A stretch of 64,000 nucleotides of DNA from CAVYXF01 sp963772335 (GCA_963772335.1 CAVYXF010000007.1:1-64000); one strand, 5' to 3'. Positions 40,937 through 50,418 are shown, counted from the stretch's first letter. Translations and numbers: made by a program. The notes: a model not told the origin generated them from the sequence alone.

Positions 40937-42367
40937 TTAACGCTGCGGGGTGAGGACCTCCTCGCCCGCGCCGGCGTTCCAAAGCCCGGTCAGGCTGCCA
41001 TCGGGGGCGAGCGCATAGACGACCGGCGTCGAGCTGCCCCACCGGACGGTCAGCAGATTGCCGTCGAGTTCGCCATCGCCGGCGTAGGTGCTGCTCCCGA
41101 TTTTCCACTCGAGATGATAGCCCTCGCCCTGCCGGGTGATATGGACGGTGCCGTGATATTTCCCGCCCTTGCCGCTAAAGCCCGTGGCGTCATAGGCGCC
41201 CTCGCTCAGGCTCATCGGACTATCGGCGGCGCGGCCAAAGAGGGTGAGCCTCTCCATCGCAGTACCGTCCGCCCATTCACCATCGAGCACGTCGCGCGCC
41301 GCCACAGTATAGACAACCGGCTTGGCGTCGCCCCAATTGACGACGAGCATGCGCCCGGCGAGCTGGCCGGTGCCCTCGAAAATCTGGGAGCCGATCCACC
41401 ATCTGAAAGTGAACTGATCGCCCTCCTGGATGATGGCGACCATGCCGCGATAAGCGCTGCCGCCAGGATTGCGGCCTTCGGCGCGGTAGATCCCCGTCAA
41501 GGTCGGGGGCATTTGCTCGGGCTTGAGCAGCGGCAAATGCACGGCGCTACGCTGAATAGCCGATGAGGTGATGGGTTCAGCGCCAGGCGCCTCGTCCGGC
41601 TCGCGCGCGGCCTGCTGCTGCGCCGAGCGGAAGATAAAATCGCCAAAAAAAGATGAAGAGATCCAAGGTGTCTGCTTGCCGTGCGTCTCCTGATAGACGC
41701 CCTTTAGCGTGGCTTTGAAGGTCTGCTCGAGCGTGAGGTCCGGGATGCCCAGCGCCTGTGTGAAATATTTGGTGTAGGGACTGTTGCGCCCGGCGCCGTC
41801 CTGTGCGACCGAGCCGGGGGATGTCGAATAGGAAACGAACAGGCGGGCATTGCTGTCGATGCGGGAGAGGCCGCGCGTGCTGCTCTTGCCGAGCTCATTG
41901 TCGCGACAGGCATCGAGAATGACGATATTGAGGTAGTTGCCGGCGGACGACATCGCGTCGACGATGTCGGTGGCCTTGACGGCGCGGCTGGTGAGGTCTG
42001 CCTCGCTGTTAAAATCGTCGCCGACGGGAACGAGGTAGTTCTCGCCATGGATCTGCACGCCGTGCCCGGCAAAGAAGAACAGGCCCATGCCGCTCTTCTT
42101 CTTCAGCGCCTCGCCGAAGTTGCGCACCGCAGTCATGATCGCGCGCCGGTCGGCATCGATCTTCAGATCGACGTCGAAGCCGGTATCGCGCAGCGCCGCG
42201 GCAACGTCGTTCGCGTCGTTCGCCGGATTGGGCAGTCTGCCGAAGAGATAGCCGGAATTTCCGATGACGAGCGCGGTGCGCGGTTCCGCATCAGCCGGCT
42301 GAGCGAGATGAGCCAAGGCGATGCAAGCGGGCAGGAGCCAGGCCAACAGATTGCGAACGATCATCAT
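40937..42367 (-). CDS. Exported caspase-like (C14) protein with duplicated C-terminal module
   Basis: 476 residues. Signal peptide (LLAWLLPACIALAHLAQPADA), then a caspase p20-type domain (about 29-245): RTALVIGNSGY, catalytic His102 in FFFAGHGVQ and Cys154 in ILDACRDN. From about 290 two related modules of about 90 residues follow: module 1 with RAEGRNPGGSAYRGMVAI and WGDAKPVVYTV, module 2 with ATGFSGKGGKYHGTVHI and WGSSTPVVYAL. This tail was not recognised and may be beta-rich. Metacaspase-like proteases of bacteria have poorly known roles. The signal peptide implies periplasmic action. Confidence 0.82.
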   Translation of the reverse strand: MMIVRNLLAWLLPACIALAHLAQPADAEPRTALVIGNSGYLFGRLPNPANDANDVAAALRDTGFDVDLKIDADRRAIMTAVRNFGEALKKKSGMGLFFFAGHGVQIHGENYLVPVGDDFNSEADLTSRAVKATDIVDAMSSAGNYLNIVILDACRDNELGKSSTRGLSRIDSNARLFVSYSTSPGSVAQDGAGRNSPYTKYFTQALGIPDLTLEQTFKATLKGVYQETHGKQTPWISSSFFGDFIFRSAQQQAAREPDEAPGAEPITSSAIQRSAVHLPLLKPEQMPPTLTGIYRAEGRNPGGSAYRGMVAIIQEGDQFTFRWWIGSQIFEGTGQLAGRMLVVNWGDAKPVVYTVAARDVLDGEWADGTAMERLTLFGRAADSPMSLSEGAYDATGFSGKGGKYHGTVHITRQGEGYHLEWKIGSSTYAGDGELDGNLLTVRWGSSTPVVYALAPDGSLTGLWNAGAGEEVLTPQR

Positions 42368-42402
42368 TCTTCCCCCTTACGCCGGAATCTGGCCGCCAGG
42401 GT

Positions 42403-42527
42403 GACGACGGCTCACGAAAGCGGGGATCCCTGGTTCCACAGCACGTGCCTCTGCTTACTGGATCCGCTTTCGCGAGGATGTCGGCCGTGCATGTTGAGAG
42501 CGTCTCTCCACTTGAACAGATCGCGCT
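42403..42527. repeat. Interspersed repeat R2, copy 1
   Basis: Contains GAAAGCGGGGATC, TTCCACAGCACGTGCC and TGCTTACTGGATCCG, blocks shared with 45333-45452 and 58152-58300. CGAAAGCGG near the left and CCGCTTTCG near the middle are inverted, so the unit can fold into a hairpin. Confidence 0.6.
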
Positions 42528-42956
42528 TTAGCTGCGGTACTCGGCCGGCATCTGAGGGTTTCGCGCCGGGTTGGTGTCGTGCTTGGACATGCGCGTGACC
42601 AGTGGCCCACCCAGCAAGGGCTGAAGGTCGGCTTCCAGAGCGTCGGCAGCCTCTTTAGCGTAAACCTCGTCGCCGCCGACATAGAGCGTGAACGACTCCA
42701 GATATTTGGCCTTCTTGGCCGGATCTTCGACGGTGGCTTTCGTCCATCGATAGAGCGGATATTGCTCGATGCCGCGAGCTTCGGCCTCGGTCACATAATC
42801 CATGAATGCATCGAATTGACATTTCATGGTCGTGTCATGCTTGGCCAAGATCTCCGTCAGCGGTTTGAGCACCGGATTGTCCGGGTCATGACGCGCCAGC
42901 TCAGCGTAGTTGTCGGGGAGATAGATCCGGATCTGATATTGCCAGGTATCACTCAT
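42528..42956 (-). CDS. Hypothetical protein, 142 residues
   Basis: Starts MSDTWQYQIRIYLPDNYAELARHDPDNPVLKPLTEIL and ends with an unstructured tail RNPQMPAEYRS. Soluble, acidic, mixed alpha/beta in appearance; no motif or family recognised. The start at 42956 follows a GGAG site; a longer frame has no support. Protein-like composition and codon use resemble the neighbours. No functional partner is evident; the caspase-like gene downstream is separated by a repeat. Confidence 0.65.
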   Translation of the reverse strand: MSDTWQYQIRIYLPDNYAELARHDPDNPVLKPLTEILAKHDTTMKCQFDAFMDYVTEAEARGIEQYPLYRWTKATVEDPAKKAKYLESFTLYVGGDEVYAKEAADALEADLQPLLGGPLVTRMSKHDTNPARNPQMPAEYRS

Positions 42957-43160
42957 ATTCGTCTCCGTGACCTCCGGCGCTGCGCCGGGATTGACCAAGG
43001 CTCTGCTCTATATCCAAGACCAAGCAGGCTCCATTATGTTCATGCAGCGCAAGCTTGTCTTTAGCTCGAAATCCAACTCCGCCTCGCCTCGCCGGCCTGG
43101 CATCCAATTGACGGCGCCAGGGCTGTCATTATAGGGTCTATGTCCTGCTCTCAGGCGCAG

Positions 43161-43234
43161 GCGGGTATGATGTAATGGTAGCCTGTCAGCTTCCCAAGCT
43201 GAACGCGCGGGTTCGATTCCCGCTACCCGCTCCA
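43161..43234 (+). tRNA. tRNA-Gly (anticodon CCC)
   Basis: 74 bases with acceptor GCGGGTA / TACCCGC, anticodon arm TCAGC-TTCCCAA-GCTGA (anticodon CCC), TPsiC arm GGTTCGATTCC, U discriminator and encoded CCA. Reads GGG codons. Confidence 0.95.
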
Positions 43235-43458
43235 TTGCTCCCGATCTGAACTTGGGGGGCCGGAGCGCCTTTATTGCCAGCAAGCCGCCGAAAAACCCAT
43301 ATGAATATTGTGTTCGGTGGCGTACAAAGGATGTAGGCAGAGCACATGTGGCCCAGAGCGACTCGCGGTGCTCGGAAATACTTGCCTTCCCGAAGATGAG
43401 CCATTGCTGCACGAGTAGGCGGCAGCTTTTGGGGCATCACCAAAAAACCACGCCGACT

Positions 43459-44148
43459 ATGCATCCGCGAAACACCATTCTCTCTCATCTGCCGCCAAAG
43501 GAGCTGGGAGAGCTCATGCCCTTCCTCACCTACTTATGGCTGCCGCCCGACGCGCGCGTTCTGGCAGTCGAGGAGCGGCCTGACTACGTTTATTTTCCGG
43601 AGAGCGTCATTATTTCTGTGATTGCTTGCGGTGATAACGAGCGGAATTGTTACGTTGGGCTTTACGGGTTCGAGGGATTCGGGAGCGTTGCGGCGGCGTT
43701 GGATGTTCCCACCAGCCAGGCGGATGAAGTGGTGCAACACGGCGGGTTTGCGTATCAGATCCGAACGAGCGACTTGCACTCGCTTTTGCAGAAATTGCCG
43801 GAACTAAGGCGCAAACTGCAGTTCTATGTGCACGTCTTCCTCATGCAGGTCTCCTATACCGCCTTCGCCAATAGCAACATCCGGGTCGAGCAGCGGCTGG
43901 CCCGCCTGCTCTTGATGTATCAGGATCGCACCCGCACAAGCTCGCTTACGATTACGCATCAGCGCCTAGCAGAGATCCTCAGCGTTCGCCGGTCCGGGAT
44001 CACCGAGTCCATTCATCTCCTAGAAGGCGAAAAACTGATACATGCCCAGCGCGGACTCATCGATATCCTCGATCGGCCGCGCCTCGCCGCGCTGACCGCC
44101 GGTTCTTACGGCGCTCCCGAGGCCGAGCACCTTCGCCTTATTTGCTAG
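43459..44148 (+). CDS. Crp/Fnr-family transcriptional regulator
   Basis: 229 residues. An N-terminal cyclic-nucleotide-binding-like beta barrel (about 10-130, PDYVYFPESVIISVIACGDNERNCYVGLYGFEGFG) is followed by a dimer helix and a winged HTH (SLTITHQRLAEILSVRRSGITESIHLLEGEKLI). The usual phosphate-binding cassette of Crp and Fnr cysteines are not evident, so the effector is unknown. The start at 43459 is the first Met giving the family N-terminus; no good ribosome site is seen. An IS5-family element begins five bases after its stop codon. Confidence 0.85.
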   Translation: MHPRNTILSHLPPKELGELMPFLTYLWLPPDARVLAVEERPDYVYFPESVIISVIACGDNERNCYVGLYGFEGFGSVAAALDVPTSQADEVVQHGGFAYQIRTSDLHSLLQKLPELRRKLQFYVHVFLMQVSYTAFANSNIRVEQRLARLLLMYQDRTRTSSLTITHQRLAEILSVRRSGITESIHLLEGEKLIHAQRGLIDILDRPRLAALTAGSYGAPEAEHLRLIC

Positions 44149-44153
44149 TCTGT

Positions 44154-45288
44154 GAGACCTGTGCGCGGTTCGCGCAGGCTTCTGATGTGCATCTGATTTC
44201 AGTTTTCGTGGGCTCCTGCGGTTTAGCAGGATATGGCTGCATGGCAGCCCCAAGCCGTTCCGCGTTGCCGTGATTATCGAACCGCGGCGATCGCCAGACC
44301 ACGTTTGAGGTTATAGGCGATGGCGGTGAGACGGACCTGAACGGCGGCCTTTGCCAGTCCTGACCATCGCATGCGACGAAGGCCATAGCTTCGCTTCCAT
44401 GTGCCGAAGATTTTCTCGATCCGGCCTCGTATGCGATGGATGGGCCGGTTCCAGGCCTCGAGGCGGGCCAGGGCTTCGGTCGCGCCGTGTCCCCACATGC
44501 CCGTCGCCACGACGCGCGGCGTGCCGCCTTTGGCGCGGACGGCGTCACCGAAATGATGGCCCCGATAGGCGCTGTCAGCAAACACCTCGCCGGGATCGTC
44601 CGGCAGCACATCCGGACCGGCCTTGCCATCATTGACATTGGCGGGCGTGACGGCGACCTCCTCCACCAGGCCAGTCTCGGCATCGGCGCCGACATGGGCT
44701 TTGAAGCCGTGAACCGCTGGTTTGCCCTTGTGCTTGACCCAATGCGCATCGCCGTCATTTTCGCTGGCGGATGCGATGATCGTGGCATCGACAAGCGTGC
44801 CGGTCTTGACCCGAACCGCCTTGGCTTTGAGCTGGCCGGTGACCTCCTCGAACAGAGATTTGTCCAGCCCATGCGCAATAAGCGTCTTCCGGAAGCGCAC
44901 GAAGGCCGTACGCTCCGGCGTCGGCTCCGAAGCCGAAAACCCGCAGAACCGCCGAAACGACGCCCGGTCATCCAGGGCTTCGGCAAGCTTGACATCGGAG
45001 AGGTCGTGCCAGACGGCAATGAGCATCGCCTTGAACAGAACCAGCGGCGGCCAAGACGGCTCGCCCTTTGCGGCGCAAGGGATCACGCCAAGCCGCCTCT
45101 CAACCGGAACCCAGTCGATCAGCGTCACCAGATCGTCAAGACAGCTATGTCGTCCGCCGCGCTCGGTAACAAACCCTAGTGTTTCCTGGCCAATCCGACG
45201 ACGACCCATCTTGCACCTCGATCCATTCAGCGAATCGAGGGAATCAAAAACAAACTGCCTCGTCCAGAACTACCCGCGCACAGGTCTC
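44154..45288 (-). mobile_element. IS5-family insertion sequence, apparently complete
   Basis: 1135-bp element. The perfect 15-bp terminal inverted repeats are GAGACCTGTGCGCGG at 44154-44168 and its complement at 45274-45288. GTCTGT directly flanks both ends (44148-44153 and 45289-45294) as a possible target duplication, although 6 bp is not the usual IS5 length. The transposase fills most of it. Confidence 0.75.
44274..45209 (-). CDS. IS5-family transposase
   Basis: 311 residues, DDE transposase. The N-terminal DUF772-like segment (PPLVLFKAMLIAVWHDLSDVKLAEALDDRASFRRFCGF) is followed by catalytic Asp in LVDATIIA, Asp in FADSAYRG and Glu in GRIEKIFGTWKRSYGLRRMRW. All catalytic residues are present and the frame is intact, so the element may still be active. 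Confidence 0.92.
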   Translation of the reverse strand: MGRRRIGQETLGFVTERGGRHSCLDDLVTLIDWVPVERRLGVIPCAAKGEPSWPPLVLFKAMLIAVWHDLSDVKLAEALDDRASFRRFCGFSASEPTPERTAFVRFRKTLIAHGLDKSLFEEVTGQLKAKAVRVKTGTLVDATIIASASENDGDAHWVKHKGKPAVHGFKAHVGADAETGLVEEVAVTPANVNDGKAGPDVLPDDPGEVFADSAYRGHHFGDAVRAKGGTPRVVATGMWGHGATEALARLEAWNRPIHRIRGRIEKIFGTWKRSYGLRRMRWSGLAKAAVQVRLTAIAYNLKRGLAIAAVR

Positions 45289-45332
45289 GTCTGTAGCGTG
45301 ATCGGATCGGATGGAAACAGCGTCACCGGCAC

Positions 45333-45452
45333 AGCCGAAATCCCCGTGAAACTTGTCCTCGCGAAAGCGGGGAACGGGGAAACCCTGGCTCCACAGCACG
45401 TGCGAAGGAGGCGCAGTGCTCCGCTCCATTCGGGCCGATCACGCTGTGGGCC
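45333..45452. repeat. Interspersed repeat R2, copy 2
   Basis: Shares CCGAAATCCCCGTGAAA, GCTCCACAGCACGTGC and CCGATCACGC with the copy at 58152-58300 and part of the copy at 42403-42527. Lies between the IS5-family element and the broken kinase gene. Confidence 0.6.
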
Positions 45453-45473
45453 TTCATAACCGAACCGGCGAAA

Positions 45474-45946
45474 TTACATTCGCACCGGCTCGTTACCGAG
45501 GCTCAGCTCGATCCGATACGCCATCCCGCTTGGCCTGATATCTCTGGTCACCTTGGCCTGGGGAAGACCGTTTTCAATCAGATAGCTGCCCAAACCTGGC
45601 TTTAAACTGGTCTTCGGTTCTGGCCCACCTTCCTCGACCCAATTGATTTCGAGCACCGGGTGCTGGGGATGTGGGTGTAATCGCCAGGTGAGGCCGACCG
45701 TTCCGCCTTCCACGGAAAGCGCGCCATATTTCAGCGCATTGGTCCCCAGCTCATGAAGAAGAAGGGCAAAAGGGGTGGTAATGCTTGCGGGCAGCACCAC
45801 TGGCGGGCCTTCCAGGCGCAGCCGGTCGCCATTCTCGAACAGCGGAGCGCCGAGCTGGCGCCGGATCAGCGCCTCGATCGGGGCACCCTGCCAGTTGCTG
45901 CTGACGAGCAGGTCATGCGCGCTGGAAAGAGCGCTGAGACGCCCTC
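45474..45946 (-). pseudogene. Detached C-terminal ATPase part of the CheB-CheR-PAS kinase
   Basis: In the frame shifted relative to the preceding gene, residues RLSALSSAHDLLVSSNWQGAPIEALIRRQL, then LLLHELGTNALKYGALS (N box) and a GLGSYLIENGL G-box end, continue the HisKA_2/HWE-type kinase. It lacks its own start and ribosome site. Joining the two frames at about 45940-45946 needs one extra base and restores a standard FEGRLSALS sequence. Either a real frameshift mutation or a sequence error. Confidence 0.8.
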
Positions 45947-48900
45947 GAACGAGGCGAGCGCCTGCTTCTGGTCCTTGGAGCGGCGGAAGGTCTGGCGAGC
46001 GATGGACTGCACCACGGCGAGCGTGTTCTTCACCCGGTGCGACAGCTCGCCGAGCAGAAGCTGCTGCTGGGTCTCCCAAGCCTTGCGGTCGGTAATATCC
46101 TGGATGGTTGCGACCAGACGCTCGGGGTGACGCCCGCTCTGTTCCCCGGCAAAAAACGCTTTGCCGCGGGCACGCAGCCAACAATCGCTTTCCTCTTCCC
46201 GGCGCACGCGGAACTCAGCGGAAAAATTGCCGTCGCCGTCCGGCGTGAGCGCCTTCTCAAAGGCGGAGCGCACCACAGGCAAATCTTCGGGATGTACGCG
46301 CGACCATAGCAGGTCAGCGGTGACGTTCTCATTCGATTTCAGGCCCCAGAGGGAGCACGCCCGTTCATCCAGCCAGAACTCTCCGGCTTGTGGGTCATGG
46401 TCCTGAATACCAAGGTCCGAGGCCTCGCGGGCCAGCCGCAGACGTCTCTCGCTGACGCGCAATGCTTCTTCGGCGCGCCTGCGCTCCGTGACATCGACAA
46501 AGGTTGCGACCACGCCCTCGATCTTGTCGTCCAGCGTTCGGTAGGGGCGCAGGCGCATCAGGAACCAGGTGCCGGCGCGGCTCTGCACCTCACGCTCGAT
46601 GGGTACAAGGCTCTTCAGTACGGACTGGGCGTCGGCGGGCAGGGATTGATAGTCCAGCTGATGGGTGAAATCGGTGATCGAGCGGCCTTCGTCACTGGCG
46701 GTGATATTGAACAGGTCGGCAACGCGCGGCGTGAGGCGCTTGATGCGCAGCTGCGCATCGAGGAACAGCGTCCCCACGTCGGTCGCGGTCATCAAATTCT
46801 GCAGATCGTTGTGCGCCCGGGAGACGCCATCGAGCTTGATCTTCAACTCATTGTTCAGGGTGTGCAGCTCTTCATTGATGGATTGAAGCTCCTCCTTCGA
46901 GGTCTCCAGCTCCTCGCCAGTCGAGTGGTATTCCTCGTTGAGGGACTGCAATTCCTCGTTAGCGGCGCGCAGCTCTTCGTTCGCTGCGTCCTCCTCCTCG
47001 CGGCTGGCCGTTAGTTGCACCCGGATCGCCTGCAATTCGTCGCGCAGCCGCTGGATCGTGTCATCGGCCGAGCGGCCTTCCTCCGCCGCTAATCTGCTCT
47101 CCGCCATGGAGTTTTCCATGACGCCGCCCTCGACGAAAATGACCAGCGCCAGCCTTGTGCGATCCTGCGATGCCAAGGGCCGGACCTGCAGATAAACGCG
47201 ATGGGCAGCGCCGTTAAAGCGCACCGGTATCGGCAAGCTAAGGGTGGCGCGGCCCTGCTCGAACGCGCTGTGCAAGGCGGAGAGCAGGTCCATGCGCAGC
47301 TCGGGCCTGGCAAGCTCGGTGATATCCGGTGTCGGGGATCCCCCTGGATGCTGCAGGAAGCGGCCGGCCGTCTCCGATAGATGGACAATATGATGGCGTT
47401 CGTCGACAAGAATGCTGGGTGGGGCAAGCTCTTCCAGCGCCTGCCGGTGCAACGCGAGTTCGCTGTACACTGCGACGCCTGACGGGCGGGTCACGGGCCA
47501 TTCGGGAAGACGCGGCCTGATTGTGATCCGCGGGAGCATCGGCAATTTGTCGCTTGCGTGCTCCGTCGACTGATAGATGCGCGCGTCGCGGTCTATCGAG
47601 CGAAACAGGTTCGGCGGACTGTCGGCACTCTCCGACGAACCCAGGAACAGAAAACCACCACGCCGGAGCGCGCCGTGCAGTGTTCCGATGACCTGCTGTT
47701 GCAGGTCACGATCGAGATAGATGAGCAGGTTGCGGCAGGAAATCAGGTCAAGCCGAGAGAATGGCGGGTCTTTTAAGAGGCTGTGCGCTGCGAACAGCAC
47801 GAGATCGCGCACCTCGCGCCGGATGCGATAATACTGCCCCTCGCGCACGAAAAAGTGGCGCAAGCGTTCCGCTGAGACATCCGCCTCGATGGAGGCGGGA
47901 TAGCGCGCCTCGCGGGCGATAGCGAGCGCCGCCGCATCGAGGTCGGAGGCGAAGATCTGGATTTCCGGGCGGTTCTCGCAGCGCGCCGCCTCCTCGAGCA
48001 ACAGCATGCAGATGGAATAGGCTTCCTCGCCGGTCGCGCAACCAGGAATCCAGACACGGACGAAATCGCCCAACTCCTTGCCCTTGAACAGGCTTGGAAC
48101 GACGCGGTCGGCGAGAGCCTGGAAGGCGTCGGGGTCGCGGAAGAAGGTGGTGACGGAAATCAAGAGGTCCGAGAACAGACCCTGGACTTCCTCTACATTC
48201 TCACGAAGGAAAAAATAGTAATCATCCAGCCTCTCCTTGCCCACGAGCTGCATACGACGCGTTACGCGGCGCAGGATGGTGGAGTGCTTGTATTTGGAGA
48301 AGTCATGCCCTGTGCGGGCGCGCAGATAAGCTAGCACTCGGCGCAGCACCTCCTCGTCATCCTCAGCGAAGTTCAGTTCGCGCAGATGCGCCTTGCTGCG
48401 GATCAGCTCGGGGAGCTGGTTGGCGATTTCGTCAATAGAAAGCACCAGATCCGCGACGCCGGTCGCGATGGCGCTGCGCGGCATGGAGGCATATTCGGCC
48501 TCCTGCGGATCCTGGACGATGACGATGCCGCCTGCCTCCCTCACAGCCTTGATGCCCACCGCACCATCCGCTCCGGCGCCCGTCAGCACAACGGCGAGGC
48601 CTTCACAATGCTGTTCGGCGAAAGAGCGGAAGAAGGAATCGATTGGTAAGCGCTGGCCGCGCGGCTCCGCGAATTCCGAGGTGGCGATCTCATGATCGGC
48701 GATGTGCAGCTGGCGGTTGGGCGGGATAACATAGACCGAATTCGGCGCGAACGGCGCCGAAGCGCCGACGGTCATGACCGGCATCGCCGTGTGCGCGGCA
48801 ATGATCTCGGTAAGCCGGCTCTCCCGATCGGGATCGAGATGCACGATCACGACAAAGCTCGCACCGGTATTGTCGGGAAGCTTCTCGAAGATGCGCTGGA

Positions 48901-48970
48901 GTGCCTTAACGCCCCCCGCCGACGCACCAATGGCAACGACGGGAACCTGCTGAGGCGAAGTGTCTGCCAT
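45866..48970 (-). CDS. CheB-CheR-PAS hybrid sensor kinase, frameshifted near 3' end
   Basis: 1034 residues in this frame. Order: CheB methylesterase (1-190; Ser in GASAGG, His in VIVHLDPD, Asp in TGAGADG), CheR N- and C-terminal parts (about 200-455; VWIPGCATGEEAYSICMLL is the SAM site), PAS-like region, a Glu-rich coiled coil (about 655-720, NEELRAANEELQSLNEEYHS), two more PAS domains, and a kinase H box ELSHRVKNTLAVVQSIARQ with His near 978. The frame is lost at about 45943, so the ATPase domain is out of frame. No other chemotaxis genes are near. The intact form would be about 1165 residues. Confidence 0.87.
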   Translation of the reverse strand: MADTSPQQVPVVAIGASAGGVKALQRIFEKLPDNTGASFVVIVHLDPDRESRLTEIIAAHTAMPVMTVGASAPFAPNSVYVIPPNRQLHIADHEIATSEFAEPRGQRLPIDSFFRSFAEQHCEGLAVVLTGAGADGAVGIKAVREAGGIVIVQDPQEAEYASMPRSAIATGVADLVLSIDEIANQLPELIRSKAHLRELNFAEDDEEVLRRVLAYLRARTGHDFSKYKHSTILRRVTRRMQLVGKERLDDYYFFLRENVEEVQGLFSDLLISVTTFFRDPDAFQALADRVVPSLFKGKELGDFVRVWIPGCATGEEAYSICMLLLEEAARCENRPEIQIFASDLDAAALAIAREARYPASIEADVSAERLRHFFVREGQYYRIRREVRDLVLFAAHSLLKDPPFSRLDLISCRNLLIYLDRDLQQQVIGTLHGALRRGGFLFLGSSESADSPPNLFRSIDRDARIYQSTEHASDKLPMLPRITIRPRLPEWPVTRPSGVAVYSELALHRQALEELAPPSILVDERHHIVHLSETAGRFLQHPGGSPTPDITELARPELRMDLLSALHSAFEQGRATLSLPIPVRFNGAAHRVYLQVRPLASQDRTRLALVIFVEGGVMENSMAESRLAAEEGRSADDTIQRLRDELQAIRVQLTASREEEDAANEELRAANEELQSLNEEYHSTGEELETSKEELQSINEELHTLNNELKIKLDGVSRAHNDLQNLMTATDVGTLFLDAQLRIKRLTPRVADLFNITASDEGRSITDFTHQLDYQSLPADAQSVLKSLVPIEREVQSRAGTWFLMRLRPYRTLDDKIEGVVATFVDVTERRRAEEALRVSERRLRLAREASDLGIQDHDPQAGEFWLDERACSLWGLKSNENVTADLLWSRVHPEDLPVVRSAFEKALTPDGDGNFSAEFRVRREEESDCWLRARGKAFFAGEQSGRHPERLVATIQDITDRKAWETQQQLLLGELSHRVKNTLAVVQSIARQTFRRSKDQKQALASFEGVSALFPARMTCSSAATGRVPRSRR

Positions 48971-49831
48971 GGCCGTAGCTCTGGGATTTGGTCAGGTTAT
49001 TGGCGATTGGTGCTGGCGCACTATCGTGCGGCGACAGCAGAAAAAAGCCGCGCGCAGGTTCTATACTTTCATATCTTGACGCGTCTGCTTTCAGAAAAGC
49101 GCGAAGACGACATGTTTGTAATCTGGCGCAAAAGACGCCGCTCATCAAATCTTTTCAATCCCTGATTTTTGCCTATGGCCAAACGCCGCGGCTTCTTTTC
49201 CCAGCGAAGGCTGCATTTCCGGCCGTTACTTGTGCCCATCTGGCGGCGCCGCAACTATATTTTGTCGCCGATGAAGAAGGCCGTCGAATCGAAGTTCGCC
49301 AGGTCGACGAGACCCGAGGCTTGCAGAATGAGTTCTTCGCCCTCGCCGAGCCCTCGAAACTCACCTGCGAGCCGCCGCGACGGGCGACCGCTGCCGAATT
49401 CCGCCAAGCCGCAATGGCGTCGCTCGCGCGCGCCAAGGCTGTCAGGTCGCTGCTCTTCGACACCGGAAAATCCACCGGGTGAGTTGCAGCTCCGCAAGGC
49501 CGCGTGACAGACAGCGAGGGCCGAAGTTCACGCATCGAAGCGTTGGTGCCCGCCAGAGCCGAAGGGGGATGTCCCAAGCTCTCGGAATGTCAGCCATCTG
49601 ACGATCGGGTGCGCTGGCAGGCAGCGCGGTTTCTCTCCAGCAGTGCATATTGCCTAGCTTTCAGCGCGCTTGGCAGGACAGCCACACACCCGCGCGAAAT
49701 GCGAGATTTCAGCAGAAATTTCATGGCGTGGCGCACGGGTGCCTGATAGGGACGCAAAGGGACGCTCAGCCGGTAAGAACCCCTTTCGGCCGGGCTTTTT
49801 TGCTGTCTTTCATAGCCTCATAGGTTGCCCG
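48971..49831. other. Long gap with no supported gene
   Basis: About 860 bases. A plus-strand open frame at 48988-49482 has a protein-like second half (PQLYFVADEEGRRIEVRQVD) but no plausible start, ribosome site or known family, so it is not called. A terminator-like stem lies near the right end at 49771-49800. Confidence 0.4.
49771..49800 (+). terminator. Terminator-like stem
   Basis: AGCCGG and CCGGGCT (one bulged G) enclose a loop and are followed by six T. It lies 31 bases before the next gene and would end a transcript from the left, although no gene is called there. Confidence 0.4.
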
Positions 49832-50230
49832 ATGATGAAAGAAGTTCTGCTCGGCTCTGTGCTCTTGGTTGGCGCGGCCTTCTGCGCGCGCGCCGGTGAG
49901 ACCGGCCTTGCTTCGATCCATGAGTGGCGGCGGGAAGCCGGAAAGATCTGCATGTCGGGGCATTTCCATGACGGTGCCGGGACGGGCAAGACGCGCAAGG
50001 AAGCCGAAGCCAAGGCGATCGGCTCGTGGGTGTCCTTCACCGATCTGGAATATGGCTCGACCTGGGCCAGCTACAACCTGTCCAGCAGCAAGAAAATGGA
50101 ATGCACACAAAACGGTTCGCAGGAATGGTCCTGTTCGGTCTCCTCTCGCCCCTGCCGGCCGGCTGGCGTTACGAGCGTGCGGAGAAGGGGAGTGAAACCG
50201 AAAGTGCGCCGCAGCAGTAGCGGGTCCTGA
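49832..50230 (+). CDS. Small exported protein, unknown function
   Basis: 132 residues. Signal peptide MMKEVLLGSVLLVGAAFCARA, then ETGLASIHEWRREAGKICMSGHFHDGAGTGKTRKEAEAKAIGSWVSFTDLEYGSTWASY and a CSVSSRPCRP motif. The pattern of one short domain with three to four Cys resembles small secreted proteins common in Hyphomicrobiales. The KTRKEAEAKAIGSW helix is a recognisable repeat-like segment. No catalytic motif. Start at 49832 chosen by the signal peptide. Confidence 0.7.
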   Translation: MMKEVLLGSVLLVGAAFCARAGETGLASIHEWRREAGKICMSGHFHDGAGTGKTRKEAEAKAIGSWVSFTDLEYGSTWASYNLSSSKKMECTQNGSQEWSCSVSSRPCRPAGVTSVRRRGVKPKVRRSSSGS

Positions 50231-50377
50231 TCGGGCTGGCATGCCGTGCCGTTCCCGCCCGCATTTTCGCGGTGCACCATGCTCTTCGGCTTTTCACGCG
50301 AGAGGCGGAACCGTCCTTCCTGCCAACCGTTAGACGGCTGCCAGCCAGCGAGATCCCACCCTCCTGAGATGGCGACT

Positions 50378-50418
50378 GACCGCAATCCTGGCGGGGAGGA
50401 TTGCGGTCTTCTGATTTT
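50378..50418 (+). terminator. Rho-independent terminator
   Basis: GACCGCAATCC and GGATTGCGGTC are perfect 11-bp arms with a 9-base loop, followed by TTCTGATTTT. It ends the plus-strand small exported-protein transcript. The remainder of the gap 50231-50579 shows nothing else. Confidence 0.8.

Noticed and set aside
48988..49482. Open frame of about 164 codons right of the CheB-CheR gene.
   Set aside because: No ribosome site, first half unlike protein, no recognised family; kept as uncalled gap although its second half looks weakly coding.
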